DNA from: an uncultured Anaerolineae bacterium
GTDB lineage: Bacteria; Chloroflexota; Anaerolineae; Anaerolineales; UBA11858
Direction of reading: 5' to 3'
NCBI GenBank assembly: GCA_937893815.1
Contig: CALCSH010000209.1
Span: forward strand, 1 to 10,628
Length of the DNA: 10,628 bases
Shown here: one piece after another, positions 1 to 6,725 of the stretch
Numbering within the stretch: position 1 is the first letter of the stretch
How the letters are laid out: every line of letters starts with the position of its first letter
The notes under the pieces: generated by a model
What the model was told of the DNA's origin: nothing
Seen by the model: only the letters and a program-made list of their open reading frames with translations
The model's database searches: none
Program-made: the position numbers and the translations under genes

Positions 1-31
1 AATCTCCGCGTTCTCGGCGCACTCTGCGGTG
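1..31. repeat. Partial palindromic spacer repeat, family A (right arm only)
   Basis: The first 31 bases read like the right arm of the hairpin elements at 8613-8676 and 10305-10364: alternating CTCTG/CTCCG blocks ending in GCGGTG, the complement of a CACCGC...GAG left arm. The left arm would lie outside the window. Like the other copies it sits just upstream of a gene. The match to the other two copies is by pattern rather than by long identity, and the arm is richer in GC. Confidence 0.5.
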
Positions 32-69
32 AAAATGTCTTTTTGCAGTGGAGTCTTTTATCGAAAACT

Positions 70-74
70 GGAGA
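70..74 (+). promoter_or_regulatory. Ribosome binding site deciding the lipoprotein start
   Basis: GGAGA lies 7 bases before the ATG at 82. This favours that ATG over the in-frame TTG at 43, which has no such site and would put 13 polar residues in front of the signal peptide. Confidence 0.7.
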
Positions 75-81
75 AATAAAA

Positions 82-1008
82 ATGCTCAAGAAATCCCGTC
101 GTTTGATTTCGCTCTTTCTTCTTTTGATGCTATTTCTAACCGGCTGTTCGTTTTCAGCGCAAGTGGAGCCTACTATAGCTCCCTCGGACACGCCGATCCC
201 GCCCACGGAAACCGTTGCTCCGCCTACAACTACAGAAACGCTTGTGCCGCCAACCGTAACGCCAACCAAAACCTTGGAGCCAACGGCTACAAATACAGCA
301 ACTTCCACGCCCGTACCACCATCTTTGGTTGTTTCTGTTGATTTGGGCGCGGTCTGCCGTACCGGTCCGGATTTGAATTTTGCAATTGCCGGATACCTGC
401 CGGTGGGAAATACCCCCGCTTTATTGGCAAGAAGTGAGACCGACCCAGTGTGGTGGCAAGTTGAGTTGACCGAGAATGCAGTTACGTGCTGGGTTTCGGA
501 TCTTGTTGTTACAGTAGAAGGTGATGTGGAAAGTTTGCCACAGATCACACCGCCGCCGATTCCCACAGCGGCATCTGTGTCCGCGCAAGCGGGTAGCGGG
601 ATTTATTATTTTGTAACTTCCACGGATAGCGGCGGGCCTTTCGGATGTGAGAAAGGGGATAGCTTGCTCTACGTTTTCACTGGTAAATCGCGCACCGGGA
701 TTTTGGAAGATGATGTTGCTACCGCCTTGAATGCGCTCTTTTCGAATCACAACCAATACTATAACGGTCTGTATAATCCGATGTACGCTTCTTCTTTGCG
801 GGTAGGAGATGTAGATTTTTCGCCAGGCGACCCTGAGGCCTATATCTGGTTGGCGGGAGATTTTGTGCGCCCCAAAGATAAATGTGAAAGCCAACGCATG
901 CGCGATCAGGTCTGGGAAACGGTAGAAATCCAATTCCCTGAAATCAGTCACGCTGTCATTCGCGTGCATAATGCCTTATTGGGTGACTTGTTGGTTGTCA
1001 ATAAATAG
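82..1008 (+). CDS. Lipoprotein with Thr/Pro linker, SH3-like domain and GerMN-like C-terminal domain
   Basis: A 308-residue predicted lipoprotein. Seen: a basic N-terminus (KKSRR), a hydrophobic core and a lipobox LTGC with the lipidated Cys at residue 22. A Thr/Pro-rich low-complexity linker runs to about residue 85. A bacterial SH3-like domain follows at about 88-143 (CRTGPDLNF, VWWQVEL and CWVSDLV blocks; Cys92 and Cys136 could pair). After a second short Pro-rich linker, residues about 171-308 resemble the GerMN fold: a GDSL-type opening strand, a central helix, a DVDFSPGD strand and a final IRVHNA strand. Membrane anchoring outside the cytoplasmic membrane is inferred; ligand and role are unknown. 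The start is ATG 82, with a GGAGA site. It ends 18 bases before the next gene but has no clear functional tie to it. The lipoprotein call is firm, the SH3 call good, and GerMN tentative. Confidence 0.85.
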   Translation: MLKKSRRLISLFLLLMLFLTGCSFSAQVEPTIAPSDTPIPPTETVAPPTTTETLVPPTVTPTKTLEPTATNTATSTPVPPSLVVSVDLGAVCRTGPDLNFAIAGYLPVGNTPALLARSETDPVWWQVELTENAVTCWVSDLVVTVEGDVESLPQITPPPIPTAASVSAQAGSGIYYFVTSTDSGGPFGCEKGDSLLYVFTGKSRTGILEDDVATALNALFSNHNQYYNGLYNPMYASSLRVGDVDFSPGDPEAYIWLAGDFVRPKDKCESQRMRDQVWETVEIQFPEISHAVIRVHNALLGDLLVVNK

Positions 1009-1026
1009 ATTGTCGGAGATCCGAAG

Positions 1027-1281
1027 ATGGTGAAGCGCAGAAAAATCAAAAAAATGATACGCACGGTGATCATTGAATTGTTGATCTACTTCACTGTTGT
1101 TGTGGCTTATTTTTATTTCGTGTTGAGGTATCTGAGGGATTGGTTAGGTACTCTCTATGCCAATGATCTGGTCATGTATGCAGTCATTAGTTTAGGATTG
1201 ATCGTGGCCCAGGCTATTTTTCTCGAAATTGTGACCTCTTTCTTGCTCAGCTATACCAACTTTGATATGGTGGAGACGTAA
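1027..1281 (+). CDS. Small two-helix membrane protein
   Basis: An 84-residue protein with a strongly basic N-terminus (VKRRKIKK) followed by two hydrophobic segments at about residues 13-33 and 48-74, joined by a short loop with charged residues (RYLRDW). By the positive-inside rule the N-terminus is probably cytoplasmic. A CGGAGA site at 1014-1019 lies 7 bases before the ATG. The stop is 6 bases before the ATG of the TSUP permease, so co-translation and a link to that transporter are likely. I do not recognise the family. A helper or regulatory subunit of the permease is only inference from position. Confidence 0.75.
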   Translation: MVKRRKIKKMIRTVIIELLIYFTVVVAYFYFVLRYLRDWLGTLYANDLVMYAVISLGLIVAQAIFLEIVTSFLLSYTNFDMVET

Positions 1282-1287
1282 CCCCTG

Positions 1288-2190
1288 ATGGAATTTCCCA
1301 TAACAGGTGTGATAGTCGATCCTTTACTGCTGGCAGGGATTGGTTTTCTGGTAGGTATTATGGGGGGATTTTTTGGCGTTGGTGGTGGTTTTATCGCCGG
1401 TCCGATGATGTTTTGGTTGGGCGTGCCAATGAATTTTGTGGTTGGCACTGACCTGGCACATATGACCGGCAAATCCATCGTTGCAGCCAGGCGTCATCGC
1501 GCGCTGGGGCACGTGGATGCTAAACTGGGTGGGCTGATGGTTCTGGGCACGGTGTTTGGCGTTGAAATGGGAGCCAGTTTAATTGAGGCATTGGAAGATA
1601 CTGGAAATGTAAACACGATTATTGGTGTGACCTATATTTTTATTTTGGTGTTGATTAGCGGTTTCACAGCCTGGGAAAGTATGCACGCTCTTCAAATGAT
1701 CCGCACCGACCGGGTGGACGTTGAAGAAGCCGTGGGATTCAAAGGAATTGCCGGTAAATTACATGGCTTGCATATCCCTCCGATGGTTTCACTGCCTGTT
1801 TCTGGAATTGCCTCGATATCAATATGGGTTGTGATTGGAGTCGGGTTGCTAACTGGTTTCCTGGCTGGCTTTTTGGGTGTTGGTGGTGGATTTATTCGTA
1901 TGCCATTATTAGTCTATGTCATGGGAATTCCAACTCATATTGCTGTGGGTACTGATTTATTTGAGATCATTTTTTCGGCAGGATATGGAACTCTAACCCA
2001 CGCGCTCAAAGGGAACGTGGATGTTATGATGGCTTTGCTAATGCAAACCGGTGCGGCTCTTGGGGCCCAGATTGGTGCATCAATGACACGCTTTTTTGCT
2101 GGGCCGCGTATTCGTTTGCTCTTCTCGGTTTTACCGTTGCTAGGGGCGATTATGGTGATGTTGCGTTTATTGGGATTGGCGGGTGTGTAG
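1288..2190 (+). CDS. TSUP (TauE/SafE) family membrane permease
   Basis: A 300-residue polytopic membrane protein of the TauE/SafE family (TSUP). The internal duplication typical of the family is plain: the glycine-rich motif at residues 17-35 (GxGFLVGxMGGFFGVGGGF type) recurs at 184-202 (GVGLLTGFLAGFLGVGGGF). Each copy is followed by a P-L/M...G(V/I)P...VGTDL block. Family members move sulfite, sulfate, sulfoacetate or other organic sulfur anions across the cytoplasmic membrane; the substrate here cannot be read. A soluble stretch at about 130-165 between the halves makes it longer than many members. A possible GGAG site lies at 1272-1275 inside the end of the preceding gene, 12 bases upstream. 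It is flanked by the small membrane protein and a UspA protein, and a PAPS-forming enzyme lies further downstream, which suggests but does not prove a sulfur-anion substrate. Confidence 0.9.
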   Translation: MEFPITGVIVDPLLLAGIGFLVGIMGGFFGVGGGFIAGPMMFWLGVPMNFVVGTDLAHMTGKSIVAARRHRALGHVDAKLGGLMVLGTVFGVEMGASLIEALEDTGNVNTIIGVTYIFILVLISGFTAWESMHALQMIRTDRVDVEEAVGFKGIAGKLHGLHIPPMVSLPVSGIASISIWVVIGVGLLTGFLAGFLGVGGGFIRMPLLVYVMGIPTHIAVGTDLFEIIFSAGYGTLTHALKGNVDVMMALLMQTGAALGAQIGASMTRFFAGPRIRLLFSVLPLLGAIMVMLRLLGLAGV

Positions 2191-2215
2191 TGCGTTTCTG
2201 GTGTGAGATTTCAAG

Positions 2216-3040
2216 ATGAATATTCTGATTTATTTGGATCGAGAAAGAAAAGTATATGCTGCCATACCTTTTGTCCGTAGATTGGTGAAAACGTTTCCTG
2301 TCGCGCTGACATTGTTATATATCTTGTCTGAGGGAGAAGAACAAGAGCTGGGTGAAACAATTCTGGCGCAGGTATCCGAGCAATGCAAAGAGATTGCTGT
2401 TAAGACGCTATTGCGTTGGGGCGACCCGGTTGGAGTGCTACTCTCTGAAGCTCGTCAGGAAAAATATGATTTGTTGATCATTCAGTCAAATGACAAAAAG
2501 CGAGCTACTCGACGTTTTGAGTCGATTGAAAGAATAGTGTCTCAATCCATCTATCCGGCCGTTTTGATCCTGAGAGGGAATCCGCGCACGGTGAAACGAA
2601 TCCTGATATGCACCGGTGGCCCCGACGGACATGACAAGGTAATTGAGTCTGGCGCAGATATGGCGTTGGCCCTGGACTCCAAAGCCACCCTGCTGCATGT
2701 AGCTGCAGGTGCGGTGCCCTCTATGTATACGGGTTTACCTGCCTTTGAAGAATCGCTTGAAGACTTACTCAAAACCGACACATCCGTCTCGCGGCATTTA
2801 CGCGCCAGTGCAGAAGTATTGGATGCCCGCCATGTAGGTGGCGAACTCGAACTCCGCCGCGGTATTCCGATCAATGAAATCGTGCGTGAGGTGCGTTTAG
2901 GCGAATATGATTTAGTAGTGATTGGACGTTCGCGGGCTTTCAGCAGTTGGAAAGAGATTTTTATGAGCGATATCACGCAACCCATCATCAACCAGGTGGC
3001 CGTTTCGGTATTAGTGGTGGGCGAAAAGGCGCTGCACTGA
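2216..3040 (+). CDS. Tandem universal stress protein (two UspA domains)
   Basis: A 274-residue cytoplasmic protein made of two UspA-like alpha/beta domains, about 1-122 and 126-272. Each starts with a hydrophobic strand (MNILIYLD; VKRILICTGG) and ends with a Y-D-L-(L/V)-(I/V)-I strand and a final P/V-AVLIL or VSVLVV strand. The ATP-binding signature G-x2-G-x9-G-(S/T) is not intact in either half: the first has QSNDKK, and the second has IGRSRAFSSW without the later glycines. Nucleotide binding is therefore doubtful. UspA pairs next to membrane transporters are often regulatory partners, and this gene starts 25 bases after the TSUP stop, so one transcript is likely. The ribosome binding site is weak (GTGAG region). 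The transcript probably ends at the terminator at 3125-3171. Confidence 0.87.
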   Translation: MNILIYLDRERKVYAAIPFVRRLVKTFPVALTLLYILSEGEEQELGETILAQVSEQCKEIAVKTLLRWGDPVGVLLSEARQEKYDLLIIQSNDKKRATRRFESIERIVSQSIYPAVLILRGNPRTVKRILICTGGPDGHDKVIESGADMALALDSKATLLHVAAGAVPSMYTGLPAFEESLEDLLKTDTSVSRHLRASAEVLDARHVGGELELRRGIPINEIVREVRLGEYDLVVIGRSRAFSSWKEIFMSDITQPIINQVAVSVLVVGEKALH

Positions 3041-3124
3041 GCAAAACTACAAGCGCCATTTATTATTCCATGTTATCATTTTGAGCCGCCGGCTTGATGC
3101 CGGTGTTTGCTTTGATAGTCATAT

Positions 3125-3171
3125 AAAAATAGGGGGGATGGCGCGCTCAGCCCGCCATCCCCCCTATTTTT
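3125..3171 (+). terminator. Rho-independent terminator after the TSUP-Usp genes
   Basis: A perfect 19-bp inverted repeat: left arm 3125-3143, loop 3144-3152, right arm 3153-3171. It has a GC-rich core (AGGGGGGATGGCG), an A-run at the left base and a T-run at the right base, so it would work in either direction. It lies 85 bases after the Usp stop and 35 bases before the Sat-CysC start, separating two transcription units. In the same 162-base gap a small CCGGC/GCCGG hairpin (3089-3103) is also present. No convincing promoter pair was found, though a promoter for sat-cysC should lie near here. Confidence 0.9.
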
Positions 3172-3193
3172 GGGATTGTTGTACGTCTAAAAT

Positions 3194-3197
3194 GGAG
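3194..3197 (+). promoter_or_regulatory. Ribosome binding site for Sat-CysC
   Basis: GGAG, 8 bases before the ATG at 3206. It favours this ATG over the TTG immediately before it at 3203, which would add only one residue. Confidence 0.7.
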
Positions 3198-3205
3198 AAA
3201 TTTTG

Positions 3206-4924
3206 ATGATAAAAAAAGAAACTGAAACCTTAATTACGCCCTATGGCGGCAAGCTTGTAAACCTGTTGGTTTCCGAAGCGGAACGTGAAGCGGTTAGCGA
3301 TGCGGCAAACCACTATCCTGATATTCAACTCTCAGACCGAGCATTGCACGATCTGGAATTACTGGCTGTAGGCGGCTTTTCGCCGCTGGATCGCTTTATG
3401 GGCAGTGCCGATTATCAGCGCGTGCTCACCGAGATGCGTCTGGCGGATGGTACACTCTTCCCGTTGCCGATCACGCTCACGGTCAAGAAAGAAGACTTGC
3501 CGACTCGTTCGGAGTGGGTTGCCCTGCGAGACTCGCGCAACTACCTCATCGCAGCGATGCGAGTCGATGAAGTCTTTACCTGGGATCCGCTGCGGGAGGC
3601 ACGCCTCGTGCTGGGGAGCACCGACCATCGCCACCCCCTGGTCAGCGAGATGGAACGTTGGGGCGATCTGTGCATCTCTGGTGAATTGAAAGTCATCAAC
3701 CTGCCCACCTACTACGATTTCCAGGATATCCGCCGCACCCCCGCCCAAACGCGAGCCTTGCTCGAAAAAATGGGCCATCAGAATGTGGTCGCTTTCCAAA
3801 CGCGCAACCCCATGCACCGTGTCCATGAGGAACTGACCAAGTTGGCGGCTCAGGAAATCGGTGGCAGCCTGCTGATTCACCCGGTGGTTGGCCTGACCAA
3901 ACCCGGTGATGTCGATCACTTTACCCGCGTGCGTGTTTATAAGGCCCTGGCTGAGAATTATTACGACAAAAATGCCACGGTTCTTAGTCTGTTACCCCTG
4001 GCCATGCGTATGGCAGGCCCGCGTGAGGCCGTTTGGCACGCTATCATTCGCCGCAACTATGGCGCTAACCACTTCATCGTCGGCCGTGACCACGCTGGCC
4101 CCGGTAACGACAGTGCGGGAAAACCTTTCTACGGGCCGTATGAAGCTCAGGATATGATGAAGCAGTATGAAGAAGAAATCGGCGTCAAGATGGTGCCCTT
4201 CCAGATGATGGTGTATTTGCCCGATCAGGAGCAATATGTCACCATGGATAAAGTGCCCGAAGGTGCCAAAGTGAGCTCGATCTCCGGCACGCAAGTGCGT
4301 GATGATTATTTGGCGAAAGGCATATTGCTGCCCGAATGGTTCACCCGCAAAGAGACTGCCGAAATTCTGACGGAAGTTCATCCACCCAAGCACAAACATG
4401 GCCTGACCTTGTGGTTCACTGGCCTTTCCGGTTGCGGTAAATCCACGATTGCCAGCGCTCTCATTCCCATGCTGATGGAGCATGGCCGTCAGGCCACCGT
4501 TCTCGATGGAGACGTTGTTCGCACGCATCTTTCGAAAGGCCTCGGTTTCAGCAAAGAAGATCGCGACACCAATATTATGCGCATCGGTTTCGTGGCGGGT
4601 GAAATCGCCCGCCACAACGGCACCGTGATTTGCGCTGCCATCAGCCCCTACCGCAACACTCGCAGCGAGGCTCGCAAAATGTCGGGCGAGGAAAGCTTTG
4701 TGGAGATTTTTGTCAACACCCCACTCGAAATCTGTGAGCAGCGCGATATCAAGGGCCTCTACGCCAAAGCGCGGCGTGGCGAGATCAAAGGTTTCACCGG
4801 CATTGACGACCCCTACGAAGAGCCGCTCAACGCTGAAATCGTACTCAATACCGTTCAAACCACACCCGAAGAAAATGCTCGCGCCATCATTGGTTACCTC
4901 AAAGAACAGGGCTTCCTGAATTAA
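3206..4924 (+). CDS. sat/cysC: Bifunctional sulfate adenylyltransferase / adenylylsulfate kinase
   Basis: A 572-residue cytoplasmic fusion that activates sulfate: ATP sulfurylase turns sulfate plus ATP into APS, and APS kinase phosphorylates APS to PAPS. The N-terminal part (about 1-385) carries the ATP sulfurylase signatures QTRNPMHRVHE at 198-208 and GRDHAGPGND at 293-302. The C-terminal part (about 396-572) is a complete CysC: P-loop GLSGCGKST at 406-414, LDGDVVRTHL, GLGFSKEDRDTN, the ISPYR block at 479-483 and the KGLYAKARRGEIKGFTG lid. All key motifs are intact, so both activities are expected. This sulfurylase-first order is a known bacterial arrangement. PAPS can feed either assimilation or sulfotransferases. 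A sulfotransferase gene starts about 5.5 kb downstream, which favours at least some use for sulfation. The gene is bounded by terminators on both sides and may be its own unit. Confidence 0.96.
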   Translation: MIKKETETLITPYGGKLVNLLVSEAEREAVSDAANHYPDIQLSDRALHDLELLAVGGFSPLDRFMGSADYQRVLTEMRLADGTLFPLPITLTVKKEDLPTRSEWVALRDSRNYLIAAMRVDEVFTWDPLREARLVLGSTDHRHPLVSEMERWGDLCISGELKVINLPTYYDFQDIRRTPAQTRALLEKMGHQNVVAFQTRNPMHRVHEELTKLAAQEIGGSLLIHPVVGLTKPGDVDHFTRVRVYKALAENYYDKNATVLSLLPLAMRMAGPREAVWHAIIRRNYGANHFIVGRDHAGPGNDSAGKPFYGPYEAQDMMKQYEEEIGVKMVPFQMMVYLPDQEQYVTMDKVPEGAKVSSISGTQVRDDYLAKGILLPEWFTRKETAEILTEVHPPKHKHGLTLWFTGLSGCGKSTIASALIPMLMEHGRQATVLDGDVVRTHLSKGLGFSKEDRDTNIMRIGFVAGEIARHNGTVICAAISPYRNTRSEARKMSGEESFVEIFVNTPLEICEQRDIKGLYAKARRGEIKGFTGIDDPYEEPLNAEIVLNTVQTTPEENARAIIGYLKEQGFLN

Positions 4925-4930
4925 CGTCAA

Positions 4931-4968
4931 AGACCCCAAAGGTTTCGAAAACCTTTGGGGTCTATTTT
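4931..4968 (+). terminator. Rho-independent terminator after sat-cysC, next to the SDR start
   Basis: A perfect 15-bp stem: left arm 4931-4945 (AGACCCCAAAGGTTT), loop CGA at 4946-4948, right arm 4949-4963, followed by ATTTT. It begins six bases after the Sat-CysC stop. The T-run ends six bases before the ATG at 4975, so there is almost no leader for the next gene downstream of it. Confidence 0.9.
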
Positions 4969-4974
4969 ACAATA

Positions 4975-5832
4975 ATGTCTCAATTACCTGAACTTTTTCG
5001 TTTAGATGGCCGCGTTGCCATCATTACTGGCGGGGCGGGATTGCTGGGGGCCGAATTTTGCCGCACACTGGCCGAAGCGGGCGCGACGGTGATGGTTTCG
5101 GATTTGGATGAAAAATCTGCTCAAAACGTGGCCGATTCGATCACCCAAAGCGGATTCAGCGCCCAGGCCGTGCGCACGGACGTGACCCGTGCTGATTCAG
5201 TTCAACAAAGCGTGGATTCAGCCCTGAGCGCCTTTGGCCGCCTCGACATCCTCGTTAACAGTGCCGCCCTTGACCCGAAAGTTAGGAATCAGGAATCTGG
5301 GATTGGTCATCAGGAACCTGATTACCTAATCACTAATCCCTTATCATTTACTTTTGAAAACTATCCTCTTGCCCTCTGGCAGCAAGCGTTAGACGTCAAC
5401 CTCACCGGCATGTTTCTGGCCTGCCAGGCGGCAGTGAAGCCCATGCTGGCGCAGGGCAGCGGAGTCATCATCAACATTGCATCCATGTATGGCGTTGTGC
5501 CGCCCGATCAGCGTTTATATCAGCGTGAAGGCCAACCGCCTGCCTATAAACCTGTTTATTACACCGTCACCAAAGCTGGTGTCCTCGGCCTGACCCAATA
5601 CCTGGCCGCCTACTATGCCGGAAAAAATATCCGCGTCAACACCCTCACACCCGGCGGCGTCTTCAACGGGCATGATGACGAATTCGTGCAAAAATACGCC
5701 GCTCGCTCGATTCAAGGCCGCATGGCCGAGAAAGACGAAATGAACGGCGCATTGCTCTTCCTCGCTTCCGACGCATCCAGTCACATGACGGGAGGAAATC
5801 TCATCGTGGATGGCGGCTGGACGGTGTGGTGA
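4975..5832 (+). CDS. Short-chain dehydrogenase/reductase, PtmA-like, with repeat-derived insertion
   Basis: A 285-residue classical SDR. Seen: NAD(P)-binding TGGAGLLG at 18-25, an NSAA variant of the NNAG motif at 95-98, catalytic Ser170 (INIASMYG), the Y196-TVT-K200 pair, a PGG loop, and the typical MTGGNLIVDGGW C-terminus. The TGGAGLLGAEFCR start resembles PtmA-type oxidoreductases that sit beside NeuA/NeuB-type genes in nonulosonate clusters. That and the position give the proposed role: an oxidoreductase step in synthesis of an activated sugar. The substrate is unknown. Residues 103-122 are encoded by a palindromic repeat (5281-5340) and interrupt an otherwise normal ALDPK...LSFTFENYPL stretch just after the NSAA motif. 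The frame stays open, and the insertion probably sits in a surface loop. No Shine-Dalgarno is visible: the ATG follows a terminator, with TACAAT at 4968-4973 just before it. Confidence 0.93.
   Translation: MSQLPELFRLDGRVAIITGGAGLLGAEFCRTLAEAGATVMVSDLDEKSAQNVADSITQSGFSAQAVRTDVTRADSVQQSVDSALSAFGRLDILVNSAALDPKVRNQESGIGHQEPDYLITNPLSFTFENYPLALWQQALDVNLTGMFLACQAAVKPMLAQGSGVIINIASMYGVVPPDQRLYQREGQPPAYKPVYYTVTKAGVLGLTQYLAAYYAGKNIRVNTLTPGGVFNGHDDEFVQKYAARSIQGRMAEKDEMNGALLFLASDASSHMTGGNLIVDGGWTVW
5281..5340. repeat. Heptad-built palindromic repeat (family B) inside the SDR gene
   Basis: A 60-base insertion with a 7-base period: GGAATCA, GGAATCT, GGGATTG, then later GATTACC, TAATCAC, TAATCCC as the opposite arm. 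It shares ATTACCTAATC with 5890-5900 and, in inverted orientation, CCTGATTACCT (5317-5327) with AGGTAATCAGG at 5850-5860, so it belongs with the spacer downstream of the same gene. Sixty bases is a multiple of three and the inserted frame has no stop, so 20 residues are added to the protein. Confidence 0.75.
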
Positions 5833-5838
5833 ACAGTT

Positions 5839-5901
5839 GATTAGGTCTCAGGTAATCAGGAAAGTTCTGATCCTAATCCCTAATTGCTAATTACCTAATC
5901 C
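5839..5901. repeat. Heptad-built palindromic spacer (family B) between SDR and neuA
   Basis: The element fills almost the whole 75-base gap. Terminal inverted repeats GATTAGGT (5839-5846) and ACCTAATC (5893-5900) flank a run of 7-base units, clearest in the right arm: TAATCCC, TAATTGC, TAATTAC, CTAATCC. The pairing between arms is imperfect. No ribosome binding site is left before the neuA ATG at 5908. A hairpin in the transcript is likely; termination is not obvious, as there is no T-run. Confidence 0.75.
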
Positions 5902-5907
5902 CTGCTG

Positions 5908-6651
5908 ATGACCGAAGTTCTCGCTCTCATCCCCGCTCGCGGCGGATCGAAATCCATCCCCCGCAAAAATATCATCGACTTTGCCGGACACCCGCTGATT
6001 GCGTATAGCATTGCCGCGGGTTTGGCGGCAGAAACCGTGACGCGCGTGATCGTCTCTACGGATGATGCCGAAATCGCCGAAGTCTCGCGTCGCTACGGGG
6101 CTGAGACCCCCTTTGTACGGCCCCAGGCTCATGCGCAAGATCAAACCCCCGATTTGCCGGTTTTTCAACATGCGCTGGAATGGCTTGCCGAACATGACGC
6201 TTATCACCCCGATATTGTCGTCCAACTGCGCCCAACATCCCCCTTTCGCCGCGTTTGGCATATCGATCAGGCTGTGCTGCGTCTGGTGGAGCGCCCCGAT
6301 GCAGATGCTGTGCGCACGGTGTGCATCCCCTTCCAGAATCCCTTCAAAATGTGGCGCATTGGCCCCGATGGATTGATGCAGCCCATCGGCCGCGACTTGG
6401 GTGTTAAATACGAACCCTATAACCAGCCGCGCCAGGTTTTGCCCGAAATCTACTGGCAAACCGGCTATGTGGATGCGACTTGGGCGGATACGATTATGAC
6501 CAAAAATTCGATGACAGGTGATTATATTTTGCCGTTGATTATTGACCCCAGCGAATGGATCGATATTGATTCCCCCGACGATTGGCGTCGGGCCGAGCGT
6601 TTGATTGAAAGTGGGGAAATTACGCTGGACGATTTAGGATTTGAATTATAG
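5908..6651 (+). CDS. neuA: Acylneuraminate (nonulosonate) cytidylyltransferase, NeuA-type
   Basis: A 247-residue cytoplasmic nucleotidyltransferase that would join CMP from CTP to a nine-carbon acidic sugar. Seen: the N-terminal nucleotide-binding signature LIPARGGSKSIPRKN at 7-21, STDDAEIA, QLRPTSPFR at 106-114 and the C-terminal DIDSPDDW at 219-226 expected for metal and sugar binding. Length is normal for the single-domain form. The family covers CMP-Neu5Ac, CMP-legionaminate and CMP-pseudaminate synthetases, and the sequence alone does not tell me which; the presence of a PtmA-like SDR makes a legionaminate-type sugar plausible. The ATG directly follows a family B repeat and has no visible Shine-Dalgarno. 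The TAG stop is itself part of the family C repeat that follows. Confidence 0.93.
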   Translation: MTEVLALIPARGGSKSIPRKNIIDFAGHPLIAYSIAAGLAAETVTRVIVSTDDAEIAEVSRRYGAETPFVRPQAHAQDQTPDLPVFQHALEWLAEHDAYHPDIVVQLRPTSPFRRVWHIDQAVLRLVERPDADAVRTVCIPFQNPFKMWRIGPDGLMQPIGRDLGVKYEPYNQPRQVLPEIYWQTGYVDATWADTIMTKNSMTGDYILPLIIDPSEWIDIDSPDDWRRAERLIESGEITLDDLGFEL

Positions 6652-6708
6652 TAGGAAGTAGGGAGTAGGAAGTTAAATGGCTTCTTGCTCCTTACTTCTT
6701 ACCCCTAC
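6650..6708. repeat. Heptad-built palindromic spacer (family C) between neuA and neuB
   Basis: Left arm: AGTAGGA, AGTAGGG, AGTAGGA plus AGT (6650-6673), an exact 7-base tandem. Right arm after a short TAAATGG loop: CTTCTTG, CTCCTTA, CTTCTTA, CCCCTAC (6681-6708), again 7-base units and roughly complementary; outer GTAGG/CCTAC and inner AGGAAG/CTTCTT pair. The element begins within the neuA stop codon and ends six bases before the neuB ribosome binding site (GGAG, 6714-6717). Confidence 0.75.
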
Positions 6709-6725
6709 CCCCCGGAGTAAACCCC

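Noticed and set aside
43..81. Upstream TTG start for the lipoprotein
   Set aside because: It would place polar residues before the signal peptide; ATG 82 has a GGAGA site at a good distance and gives a standard lipoprotein signal.
3089..3103. CCGGC-TTGAT-GCCGG mini-hairpin as a second terminator
   Set aside because: The stem is only five pairs and is not followed by a proper T-run; the strong hairpin at 3125-3171 explains termination.
3992..4939. Long open frame (315 codons) on the minus strand opposite Sat-CysC
   Set aside because: It lies wholly antisense to a gene with complete catalytic motifs on both halves; its translation shows no recognisable domain and is His/Phe/Gly-rich as expected of a shadow frame in GC-rich DNA.
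5281..5901. CRISPR-like repeat array
   Set aside because: The units are only 7 bases, contiguous and degenerate, with no spacers of regular length and no cas genes.
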